Assembly: GCA_031976395.1 (NCBI GenBank) | Contig: DALYLJ010000126.1 | Coordinates: forward strand, 1-9,896 | Length of the DNA stretch: 9,896 nt | DNA from: UBA11164 sp002420085 | GTDB taxonomy: Bacteria; Pseudomonadota; Gammaproteobacteria; Xanthomonadales; Xanthomonadaceae | Direction: 5' to 3' | Shown: in pieces, positions 1-6,115 of the stretch | Numbering within the stretch: the first letter of the stretch is position 1 | How the letters are laid out: each line of letters starts with the position of its first letter | Made by a program: the position numbers and the translations under genes | Notes under the pieces: model-generated | Database searches by the model: none | Told to the model about the DNA's origin: nothing | What the model saw: only the letters and a program-made list of their open reading frames with translations

Positions 1-27
1 ACACCACCCTCGGCCTGCCGATCGCAC

Positions 28-61
28 GCTCGCGTCGGCATGCCGGCGAGCCGACGCGAGC
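28..61 (-). repeat. Strong inverted repeat (hairpin) downstream of the M23 gene
   Basis: Bases 28-38 and 51-61 are perfect reverse complements (11 bp, almost all G/C) around a 12-base loop. The hairpin starts about 30 bases beyond the M23 stop codon on the minus strand. It could end or stabilise the M23 transcript. There is no run of T after the stem on the minus strand, so it is not a classic rho-independent terminator. The usual next gene in this neighbourhood is secA, whose leader or promoter could also lie here. The rest of 1-89 shows no gene. Confidence 0.5.
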
Positions 62-72
62 CGACGATCAGC

Positions 73-100
73 GGTCAACCGCGAGGGGGTCAACCGCGAG
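73..100. repeat. 13-bp direct repeat spanning the M23 stop codon
   Basis: The 13-mer GGTCAACCGCGAG occurs at 73-85 and again at 88-100, separated by two bases. The right copy contains the TGA stop (complement of 90-92) and the last codons of the M23 gene. The left copy repeats that end just downstream, including a second TGA on the minus strand. It looks like a small local duplication. Confidence 0.7.
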
Positions 101-1004
101 CGCGCGCCAGGAACTGGCGGGGGTTGATCGGGCTGCCGTTGCGCCAGACCTCGAAGTGAACGTGGGTTCCGGTCGCCCGACCGGTGCGACCCATCCGGGC
201 GATCACATCGCCGGCCCGGACCCGGTCGCCGATCTGGACCAGATTGGCCTCGTTGTGAGCATAGCGGGTCATGTAGCCACTGCCGTGATCGATATCGATC
301 ATGTTGCCGTAGCCGGCATAACGGCCGGAGAACACCACCACGCCATCGGCGACCGTGAGAATCTCGGTGCCGCGCGGGCCGCTGAAATCCATGCCTTGGT
401 GATACTGATTGCCGCCCGAGAACGGATCGACTCGATGCCCGAAGCCGGACGAGGCATAGCCGCTGCGAACCGGCAGACCACTCGGGGTGAGACTGAGATC
501 GACCTCCTGGCCGCTCAGCAGGTTCTCGATCAGATCCAGTTGCCGGCCGGAGCGGGCCATGTCGAGCGACAGTTCGTCGATCCGTTCACTGAGGGCCGGA
601 CCGATGCTGCCGTCGCTGGGCTCGACACCACCCAGTCCGGGCAGTTGGTTGAAGTCGAACTCGCCTTCTTCCAGCTTGGCGATCCGGGTCAGGCGCTCGC
701 CGAGGGCATTGAGTCGATTGGCCTGGGCCTGCAACTCACCGAGCCGCATGGCCAGCGCGTTGAACTCCATGCGCGCTTCTTCGCGGGTCTGTTCCAGGGC
801 CTGCTGCTGCTCGACCAGACGCTCTCGCAAACCGGCCAGTTCGGCTTCGGCGGCGCCGTTGACGCCTCGGGCCGTGAATCCGATCAGGGCCCCGATCGAC
901 AGGATGGCGGCCAGCAGGCCACCGACGATCGCGATTCCGCGGGCTTCCCGCAATGACAGCGTGCGTGGCGCACGCAGCCGACGTGAGACGATAATGATGT
1001 TCAT
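90..1004 (-). CDS. Membrane-anchored M23 (LytM-type) peptidoglycan peptidase
   Basis: The 304-residue protein is a probable zinc endopeptidase, or amidase activator, acting on peptidoglycan in the periplasm. A basic N-terminus is followed by one membrane segment (about residues 22-45). A coiled coil rich in Glu, Gln and Arg follows (about 52-112), then a linker and a C-terminal M23 domain (about 180-300). The M23 metal and catalytic residues are present: H202 and D206 in HxxxD, H250, and H281/H283 in HxH, so the domain should be active rather than degenerate. The ATG at 1004 is chosen because the basic/TM start follows directly. A purine-rich AAGGGAG lies 14 bases upstream (1019-1025), rather far. 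The reading frame stays open further upstream, but that part reads as the complement of dciA. The same gene type sits between the DUF721 gene and secA in pseudomonads and xanthomonads. The exact substrate is unknown. Confidence 0.9.
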   Translation of the reverse strand: MNIIIVSRRLRAPRTLSLREARGIAIVGGLLAAILSIGALIGFTARGVNGAAEAELAGLRERLVEQQQALEQTREEARMEFNALAMRLGELQAQANRLNALGERLTRIAKLEEGEFDFNQLPGLGGVEPSDGSIGPALSERIDELSLDMARSGRQLDLIENLLSGQEVDLSLTPSGLPVRSGYASSGFGHRVDPFSGGNQYHQGMDFSGPRGTEILTVADGVVVFSGRYAGYGNMIDIDHGSGYMTRYAHNEANLVQIGDRVRAGDVIARMGRTGRATGTHVHFEVWRNGSPINPRQFLARARG

Positions 1005-1461
1005 GAGTGGCCGTCGATCTCCCTTCAAGCCCGCTGCCCCGGAACCCGGTTCGTTGCCGAATGCCGACTCCGAGGACAAGACTCTCGCCACCGTGCTGCA
1101 ACGCGCCGAGGCGTTGCAGGCGTTGGATCGAGCCCTGCGGGCGTTCCTCCCCGAACCGCTGTCCGAACACGCATGGCTCGGCAACGTCCGGGACGGAACA
1201 TTGGTTTTTTTTGTCGATGCCCCGGTCTGGAAGGCGAGATTCCGGCTGTGCGACGCCGACCTGATCGCGGCCGCCGCCGCCGTCGGCGTGCCGACGACCG
1301 GTATCTGTGTGAAAGTCGCTTCGCCCCGGACCCTGCCCGAACGCGCCACCCTCCCCTTGTCAGCCCGGAGCCGCGATGAATTGCGACATCCCTCCGATGC
1401 CCGAGAACCGCCGGATCTGCGGATACTCCTGGATCGGTCGGCCTCCTTTCCGGAGCCCTGA
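994..1461 (+). CDS. dciA: DciA-type replicative helicase loader (DUF721)
   Basis: This small protein of 152-155 residues matches the DUF721 family. The recognisable core includes an L-x-N-V-x-x-G-x-L-V-F-F-V-D-A-P-V-W-x-A-R-F-R-L pattern (about residues 59-81 counted from the ATG at 1003). DciA is the ancestral loader and partner of the DnaB helicase in bacteria that lack DnaC, and in Pseudomonas it is encoded at this same locus beside lpxC. Candidate starts are ATG at 994, 997 and 1003. I chose 994 because a GTGAG sequence (983-987) is well spaced for it; 1003 is equally plausible from the protein. It is the only plus-strand gene, divergent from the M23 gene with overlapping starts and convergent with lpxC. 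Its promoter must lie inside the M23 coding region; TTGACG at 860-865 with a poor -10 17 bases on is a weak candidate. The C-terminal 30 residues are charged and poorly conserved by eye. Confidence 0.85.
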   Translation: MMFMSGRRSPFKPAAPEPGSLPNADSEDKTLATVLQRAEALQALDRALRAFLPEPLSEHAWLGNVRDGTLVFFVDAPVWKARFRLCDADLIAAAAAVGVPTTGICVKVASPRTLPERATLPLSARSRDELRHPSDAREPPDLRILLDRSASFPEP

Positions 1462-1473
1462 GCATGGACATGC

Positions 1474-1497
1474 AGCCCGGGGCCAGCGGGCTTTATA
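1474..1497 (+). terminator. Possible terminator of dciA in the dciA/lpxC convergent gap
   Basis: A perfect 6-bp G/C-rich stem (AGCCCG at 1474-1479, CGGGCT at 1487-1492, 7-base loop) starts 13 bases after the dciA stop. It is followed on the plus strand by TTATA, with T residues at 1492-1494. The T run is short, so termination strength is uncertain. A second small inverted repeat, ATCGC/GCGAT around a 3-base loop (1502-1514), lies just past the lpxC stop on the minus strand and could serve that side, but has no T run. Confidence 0.45.
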
Positions 1498-1516
1498 CCC
1501 CATCGCGAGGCGATTG

Positions 1517-2437
1517 TCAGGCGGTCTGGGTCGCGCCCGACGCGGGAAATTCAAAAGGAATGCGCGCGTTTGCGGCGTGGGTCACGATTTCCCAGGCCGA
1601 GTGATCGGCCAACAGCGCCCGGACCAGACGGTTGTTGAGCGCGTGACCGGCCTTGAATCCGTAGAACGCGCCAATCAGGCCGTGGCCGGCCAGATAGAGG
1701 TCGCCGACCGCATCGAGGATCTTGTGGCGGACGAATTCGTCCTCGTAGCGAAGACCGTCCTCGTTCAGCACCCGATAGTCATCGAGCACGATGGCGTTGT
1801 CGAGGCTGCCGCCCAGCACCAGGTTGCGCTCGCGCAGCATCTCGATGTCGCGCATGAAGCCGAACGTGCGGGCACGACCGACCTGCTTGGCAAATGAGGC
1901 ACGCGAGAAGTCGATCTCGGCACTGCACTTGGTCTTGTCAGCGAAGCGCGGGTGCTGGAAATCGATGGTGAAACCGACCTTGAAGCCGTCGAACGGCGAC
2001 AGCCGCGCCCACTTGTCGTCCTCTCGTACTTCGATCGTCTTGAGTACCCGCAGGAAGCGTTTGGCGACCGCCTGCTCCTCGATGCCAGCCGATTGCAGCA
2101 GGAAGATGAACGGACCGGCCGAGCCATCCATGATCGGCACTTCGGCGGCACTGAGGTCGACGTAGGCATTGTCGATGCCGAGTCCGGCCATGGCCGCGAG
2201 CAGGTGCTCGACCGTGGCCACCCGGACATCGCCCTTGACCAGGGCGGTACACATGCTGGTATCGCCGACCGCATCCGCACGAGCAGGCAATTCGACCGGC
2301 TCGGGCAGGTCGATGCGACGGAACACGATGCCGGTATCCGGCGCCGCTGGTCGCAGCGTCATGTAGACCTTTTCGCCCGAATGCATGCCCACGCCGGTGG
2401 CGCGGATCACGTTCTTGAGCGTCCTTTGTCTGATCAT
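1517..2437 (-). CDS. lpxC: UDP-3-O-acyl-N-acetylglucosamine deacetylase
   Basis: LpxC is the zinc enzyme of the first committed step of lipid A synthesis, removing acetate from UDP-3-O-acyl-GlcNAc in the cytoplasm. The 306-residue length is normal for the family (E. coli 305). The N-terminus MIRQRTLK, the zinc ligands H78 (in TVEHL), H238 and D242 (in FVRHKILD), the catalytic E77 and the C-terminal H265 (in GFKAGHALNN) are all visible, so the enzyme should be active. The ATG at 2437 matches the universal start of the family. The nearest ribosome-binding-like GTGAGG (2451-2456) is 13 bases upstream, longer than ideal. It follows ftsZ after 180 bases, the usual end of the dcw cluster in Gammaproteobacteria, and converges with dciA. 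In enterobacteria LpxC is controlled by FtsH proteolysis through its C-terminal tail; the tail here (ending SGATQTA) is different from the E. coli one but also ends with small hydrophobic residues. Confidence 0.98.
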   Translation of the reverse strand: MIRQRTLKNVIRATGVGMHSGEKVYMTLRPAAPDTGIVFRRIDLPEPVELPARADAVGDTSMCTALVKGDVRVATVEHLLAAMAGLGIDNAYVDLSAAEVPIMDGSAGPFIFLLQSAGIEEQAVAKRFLRVLKTIEVREDDKWARLSPFDGFKVGFTIDFQHPRFADKTKCSAEIDFSRASFAKQVGRARTFGFMRDIEMLRERNLVLGGSLDNAIVLDDYRVLNEDGLRYEDEFVRHKILDAVGDLYLAGHGLIGAFYGFKAGHALNNRLVRALLADHSAWEIVTHAANARIPFEFPASGATQTA

Positions 2438-2617
2438 CGCAATCGGAATGCCTCACGGTCGAACCGGACCGGGACGGTCGGAGGATCGGCCGCACGTGAC
2501 CGGCGGCCCGGGTGCCCCTGGTCTGGAGCACGCCGGGCTAGTCTGAGCCACCAGCCGGCAACCATACCTTAACGTTCAAGCCCACCGCTGTCCGATCGGC
2601 CGCCACGCCGGATCGTC
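2438..2617 (-). promoter_or_regulatory. ftsZ-lpxC intergenic leader, possible lpxC promoter
   Basis: The 180 bases contain no credible gene. The only A/T-rich island is at 2561-2580. On the minus strand it reads TTGAAC (2579-2574), a fair -35 match, followed by GTTAAGGTATGGTT; I see no convincing -10 box 16-18 bases downstream. Between this island and lpxC the minus strand can form an imperfect hairpin: GCCG and GGCT on one arm pair with AGCC and CGGC (2532-2559), with a bulge. A separate lpxC promoter or leader here is plausible by analogy with other Gammaproteobacteria but not shown. Confidence 0.35.
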
Positions 2618-3814
2618 TCAGTCGGCCTGGCGGCGCAGGAAGGCCGGAATGTCCAGATACTGCCGGTTCTTCTCGGCAAAGGTGTCGAGTGCGGTGGTCG
2701 GCGGGCCGCTTGCCTCACTGGTCGCCGAGGCCCGCAATCCGGGCATCGGGGTCGTGCGCGGGTCGGCGTCGTATTCGGCCGCCCCGGTCGTCGCATTGCG
2801 GACCAGTTTGACCGGCCGGGTCGATTCATTGCGCACCGGCATCCGGGCGACACCCCGATTGAGCCCGGTCGCGACCACGGTCACCCGCACTTCGTCCTGC
2901 ATTTCCGGATCGAGCACGGTGCCGATGACCACGGTGGCGTCCTCGCTGGCGAATTCCTCGATGGTGCGGCCGACCTCATCGAACTCGCGCATGCTGAAAT
3001 CGGCGCCGGCCGTGATGTTGACCAGGATGCCGTTGGCACCGGCGAGATTGACGTCGTCGAGCAGCGGGTTGCTGATCGCCACCTCGGCCGCCTTCATCGC
3101 CCGATCATCACCACGCGCCGAGCCGGTGCCCATCATGGCCGTGCCCATCTCGCTCATGACCGTGCGGACGTCGGCGAAATCGACATTGATCAGGCCCGGC
3201 CGGACGATCAGATCGGCGATTCCACGCACCGCACCCTGGAGCACGTCATTGGCAGCCCGGAACGCCTGGATCATGGTGGCATCGCGACCGAGCACGGTGA
3301 TCAGTTTCTCGTTCGGCACGGTGATCAGGGAGTCGCAATGATTGCCGAGTTCCTCGATGCCCTTGAGCGCCACCTGCATCCGGCGCCGGCCCTCGAACGG
3401 GAACGGCTTGGTCACCACGGCCACGGTCAGGATGCCCATCTCCTTGGCCAGTTGCGCGACCACCGGCGCGGCGCCGGTGCCGGTGCCGCCGCCCATGCCG
3501 GCGGTAATGAACACCATGTCGGCACCTTCCAGCGCCTGGGTGATCCGTTCACGATCCTCCAGCGCGGCCTGCCGTCCGACCTCGGGATTGGCACCGGCGC
3601 CCAGACCCTTGGTGACATTGGCGCCGAGCTGCAACTGGAGCTTGGCGCCGCTGCCGCGCATCGCCTGGGCATCGGTATTGGCGGTGATGAACTCGACCCC
3701 CTCGATGTCGCTGTTGACCATGTGGGCGACGGCATTGCCGCCGCCGCCACCGACGCCGACGACCTTGATGACGGCATTGGGTGAGGATTTCTCGATCAGT
3801 TCAAAGTGGGCCAT
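2618..3814 (-). CDS. ftsZ: Cell division protein FtsZ
   Basis: FtsZ is the tubulin-like GTPase that polymerises into the cytokinetic ring on the inner face of the membrane. The 398-residue protein shows the N-terminal GVGGGGGNAV nucleotide loop (residues 20-29), the tubulin signature GGGTGTG (108-114) and the T7 synergy loop NVDFADV (210-216). It then has a variable linker (about 320-383) and an intact C-terminal peptide LDIPAFLRRQAD (387-398), the docking site for FtsA, ZipA and other partners. It should be fully functional. The ATG at 3814 is supported by the family start and by GGAGAA (3820-3825) five bases upstream, the clearest ribosome binding site in the window. The frame stays open upstream, but that part is not FtsZ. 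Unlike the genes before it, ftsZ is separated from ftsA by 187 bases, consistent with its own promoter or leader and higher expression. Confidence 0.99.
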   Translation of the reverse strand: MAHFELIEKSSPNAVIKVVGVGGGGGNAVAHMVNSDIEGVEFITANTDAQAMRGSGAKLQLQLGANVTKGLGAGANPEVGRQAALEDRERITQALEGADMVFITAGMGGGTGTGAAPVVAQLAKEMGILTVAVVTKPFPFEGRRRMQVALKGIEELGNHCDSLITVPNEKLITVLGRDATMIQAFRAANDVLQGAVRGIADLIVRPGLINVDFADVRTVMSEMGTAMMGTGSARGDDRAMKAAEVAISNPLLDDVNLAGANGILVNITAGADFSMREFDEVGRTIEEFASEDATVVIGTVLDPEMQDEVRVTVVATGLNRGVARMPVRNESTRPVKLVRNATTGAAEYDADPRTTPMPGLRASATSEASGPPTTALDTFAEKNRQYLDIPAFLRRQAD

Positions 3815-4001
3815 GTCAGTTCTCCGTGGATCAGGCTCTGGGGGGTGGGGCGGATCGTTGCGGCGGTTCTGGTGTGGTGAGCGGAGCAGGTGCAGGACAG
3901 CAGCGATGGCACCGGCCAGGGTGGCCAGTGACGGCCCCGCAGCCGTACCGGCAGGGCCTGGAAAACGAGTCGGTCGGACGGATGGGCGAGGCTCGACATG
4001 G
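3815..4001 (-). promoter_or_regulatory. ftsA-ftsZ intergenic leader with two small hairpins
   Basis: This 187-base gap is the first break in an otherwise overlapping operon and probably carries transcription or translation control of ftsZ. Two perfect 5-bp inverted repeats sit close together: GGCCA/TGGCC with a 3-base loop (3914-3926) and ACGGC/GCCGT with a 6-base loop (3931-3946). No convincing sigma-70 promoter is visible; TACGGC near 3950 on the minus strand is only a partial -10. A 67-codon minus-strand reading frame (3999 to 3796) starts right after ftsA and runs 19 bases into ftsZ. I do not call it a gene but list it as a finding. Confidence 0.4.
3820..3825 (-). promoter_or_regulatory. 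Ribosome binding site of ftsZ
   Basis: GGAGAA on the minus strand lies five bases before the ATG at 3814 and fixes the ftsZ start. It is stronger than anything visible before ftsA, in line with FtsZ being made in excess over FtsA. Confidence 0.7.
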
Positions 4002-5237
4002 TCAGAACGCTCCCCGATACCAGTCGCGCAGGCGACCGAGCAGAACACCCACGCGGCTCGGCGGCAGCACCGGCCGACGAGGGTTCTCGATCTGCCGTCC
4101 GGCCAGCAGCAGGCCGACACCGGTGGCATGGATCGGATTGCCAATCACGTCGCCCAGTCCGCCGACATCCTGGGGGATGCCGATCCGCACCGGCATGTGC
4201 AGCATTTCCTCGGCCAGTTCGACCACGCCCTCCATGCGCACGGCACCGCCCGTCAGCACCAGACCGGCCCGGATCAGTTCCTCGAACCCGGACCGGCGCA
4301 GTTCGGCCTGGACCATCTCGAAGATTTCCTCGTAGCGCCGCTGCACGGCCTCAGCCAGCGCCTGTCGGGCCAATCGCCGGGGCGGCCGATCGCCGACCGA
4401 CGGCACCTGGATGCTCTCCTCGGCGGTCGCCAGATGGGCCAGGGCGCAGGCGTAGCGCACCTTGATCTGTTCGGCCTCCGGAGTCGGTGTGCGCAGCAGG
4501 TGGGCAATATCATTGGTCACCTGGTCGCCCGCGATCGGCAGACTCGCGGTATGCCGGATCGCGCCCTGAACGAACACCGCGATGTCGGTGGTGCCGGCGC
4601 CGATATCGACCAGGGCCACACCCAGTTCCTTCTCGTCGCCGGTCAGCACGGCGGTGGCCGAGGCCAGCGAAGACAGCACCAGATCATCGACCTGAAGTCC
4701 GCAGCGCTGGATGCACTTGCCGATGTTCTGGGCCGCCGACTGGGCACCGATCACGATGTGGGCTCGCACCTCCAGGCGAACGCCGGACATGCCGACCGGG
4801 TGGCGGATGCCCTCCTGCGAGTTGTCGACGATGTATTCCTGCGGAATGGCATGCAGGATGCGCTGATCGGAGGGGATGGCGACCGCCTTCGCCGCCTCCA
4901 GGACGCGCTCGAGATCGGCATAGCTGACCTCGCCGTCGCGGATCGGCACGATGCCGGGCGAATTGCGGCAGTGGATGTGGCTGCCCGAGATCGAGGCATA
5001 GGCCGAGCGGATCTCGCAACCGGCCATGATCTCGGCCTCCTCGATCGCCCGCTGGATCGATTGCACGGTCGATTCGATATCGACCACCACACCACGCTTC
5101 ATGCCGCGCGAATCGTGCGAGCCGATGCCGACGATCTCGATCGGATTGCCGGGACTGTATTCGCCGACCAGGGCAACCACCTTGGAGGTGCCGATGTCGA
5201 GGCCGACGACCAGGGATTTGTCGCCTTTGCGGTTCAT
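4002..5237 (-). CDS. ftsA: Cell division protein FtsA
   Basis: FtsA is the actin-like ATPase that anchors FtsZ filaments to the cytoplasmic membrane and signals to the septal synthase. The 411-residue protein is close to the E. coli length (420). Visible motifs are phosphate-1 VGLDIGTSKV (11-20), the FtsA-specific 1C region (about 85-165), phosphate-2 DIGAGTTDIA (211-220) and the adenosine loop LTGGAVRMEGV (328-338). The C-terminal amphipathic helix (about 397-411, Leu/Trp/Tyr with Arg, ending RGAF) is the membrane-targeting sequence, so the protein is complete. The ATG at 5237 overlaps the ftsQ stop as ATGA. The 20 bases upstream contain no Shine-Dalgarno-like sequence, so translation likely depends on ribosomes finishing ftsQ. 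The long open frame upstream of this ATG is the complement-side shadow of ftsQ coding sequence, not part of FtsA. Confidence 0.99.
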   Translation of the reverse strand: MNRKGDKSLVVGLDIGTSKVVALVGEYSPGNPIEIVGIGSHDSRGMKRGVVVDIESTVQSIQRAIEEAEIMAGCEIRSAYASISGSHIHCRNSPGIVPIRDGEVSYADLERVLEAAKAVAIPSDQRILHAIPQEYIVDNSQEGIRHPVGMSGVRLEVRAHIVIGAQSAAQNIGKCIQRCGLQVDDLVLSSLASATAVLTGDEKELGVALVDIGAGTTDIAVFVQGAIRHTASLPIAGDQVTNDIAHLLRTPTPEAEQIKVRYACALAHLATAEESIQVPSVGDRPPRRLARQALAEAVQRRYEEIFEMVQAELRRSGFEELIRAGLVLTGGAVRMEGVVELAEEMLHMPVRIGIPQDVGGLGDVIGNPIHATGVGLLLAGRQIENPRRPVLPPSRVGVLLGRLRDWYRGAF

Positions 5238-6115
5238 GTCGGGGTGCCGAGAATGGGGTGGGGGGTCATGGCTTCGGGTCGCGTTGCGGGCTGGCCGGCC
5301 GTGGCTGAAGCCGGCACCGGCAGGTGATCGCGGCGATCGCGCGGATCGAGGCCCGCCTGGCCTGATGCCGGTGGCACGCTGGGCGCGCGGGTGCCCGCCG
5401 GGGCGGTGTCCGGTTGCGGCCAACGGACGGCGAAGCCATCGGCGTAGCGCAGGTCGATGCGGACCGGCCGCTGGCCGGGCGCCGGTGCGGCGTGCAGCAG
5501 GGCCGGCAGCAAGTCGATCAGCCGACTCAGTCGATCCAGCGGTTGCTCGCGACCCAGGTGCAGGTCGGTGCCATCGTCCAGACGCAGCCGCCAGCTTCGC
5601 CGAGCATTGACGGCCGCCTCGACCGGGCGCAGACCGACTGTCGCCAGGCGCCGTCCGCTCTCGCGCAGGAAGGCCATCAGCTCCACTGCCTGGTCGTCGG
5701 CGCCGACCAGACTCGGCAGACTCGGATCGATATCGGCCTCCGGCACCGTGAACAGCACGCCGCGCTCCGACAACAACCGCCCGCCGGTGAACCGGGCAAC
5801 TGCACGATGCTCGATCAAGCGGACCTCCAGCAGATCGGGCCAACGCTTGCGCACCTGCGCCTCGGCCACCCAGGGCACGGTCAACAGGGCGTCGCGGATG
5901 CGATCGGGACGGACCGCGAAGAACCCCCCGGTCAGCCAGGGTTGGACGCGGTCGCTGATCTGCTGCTGATCGATGCGTGCCGAGTCGGATTCGACCCGCA
6001 GCCGTTCGATCGGCCAGCGCTGCTCGGAAATCCAGCCATTGAACAGAGCCACCCCCGGCGCCAGGATCAAGGCCAGGGCCAGCAGCCACCAGAGCAGTCC
6101 GCGCAAGACCTTCAT
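5234..6115 (-). CDS. ftsQ: Cell division protein FtsQ
   Basis: FtsQ is the bitopic inner-membrane protein that joins FtsB and FtsL and regulates FtsW/FtsI at the septum. The 293 residues show a short cytoplasmic start (MKVLRG), one membrane helix (about 7-27), a POTRA domain (about 34-103, ending in the conserved RKRWPDLLEVRLIEH pattern) and the beta domain (about 105-232). The beta domain ends with IDLRYADGFAVRW, the FtsB-binding end of the family. Beyond that a Pro/Ala/Arg-rich tail of about 60 residues runs to the stop, longer than in E. coli FtsQ (276 residues). The ATG at 6115 is chosen because GAGG lies about seven bases upstream and the start overlaps the ddlB stop as ATGA. An in-frame ATG at 6157 inside ddlB would only add a charged leader. 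The stop overlaps the ftsA start. Confidence 0.97.
   Translation of the reverse strand: MKVLRGLLWWLLALALILAPGVALFNGWISEQRWPIERLRVESDSARIDQQQISDRVQPWLTGGFFAVRPDRIRDALLTVPWVAEAQVRKRWPDLLEVRLIEHRAVARFTGGRLLSERGVLFTVPEADIDPSLPSLVGADDQAVELMAFLRESGRRLATVGLRPVEAAVNARRSWRLRLDDGTDLHLGREQPLDRLSRLIDLLPALLHAAPAPGQRPVRIDLRYADGFAVRWPQPDTAPAGTRAPSVPPASGQAGLDPRDRRDHLPVPASATAGQPATRPEAMTPHPILGTPT

Noticed and set aside
156..956. A 266-codon plus-strand open frame opposite the M23 gene
   Set aside because: The minus strand encodes a complete M23 peptidase with all active-site residues; the antisense frame has no recognisable domain.
487..993. Upstream extension of the dciA frame
   Set aside because: The open frame runs back to 487, but this part is the antisense of the M23 gene, Ser/Arg-rich, and not part of DUF721 proteins.
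3342..5327. A 661-codon plus-strand open frame opposite ftsZ and ftsA
   Set aside because: It is antisense to two unmistakable genes and rich in Arg, Ala, Asp and His; long shadow frames are expected at this G+C.
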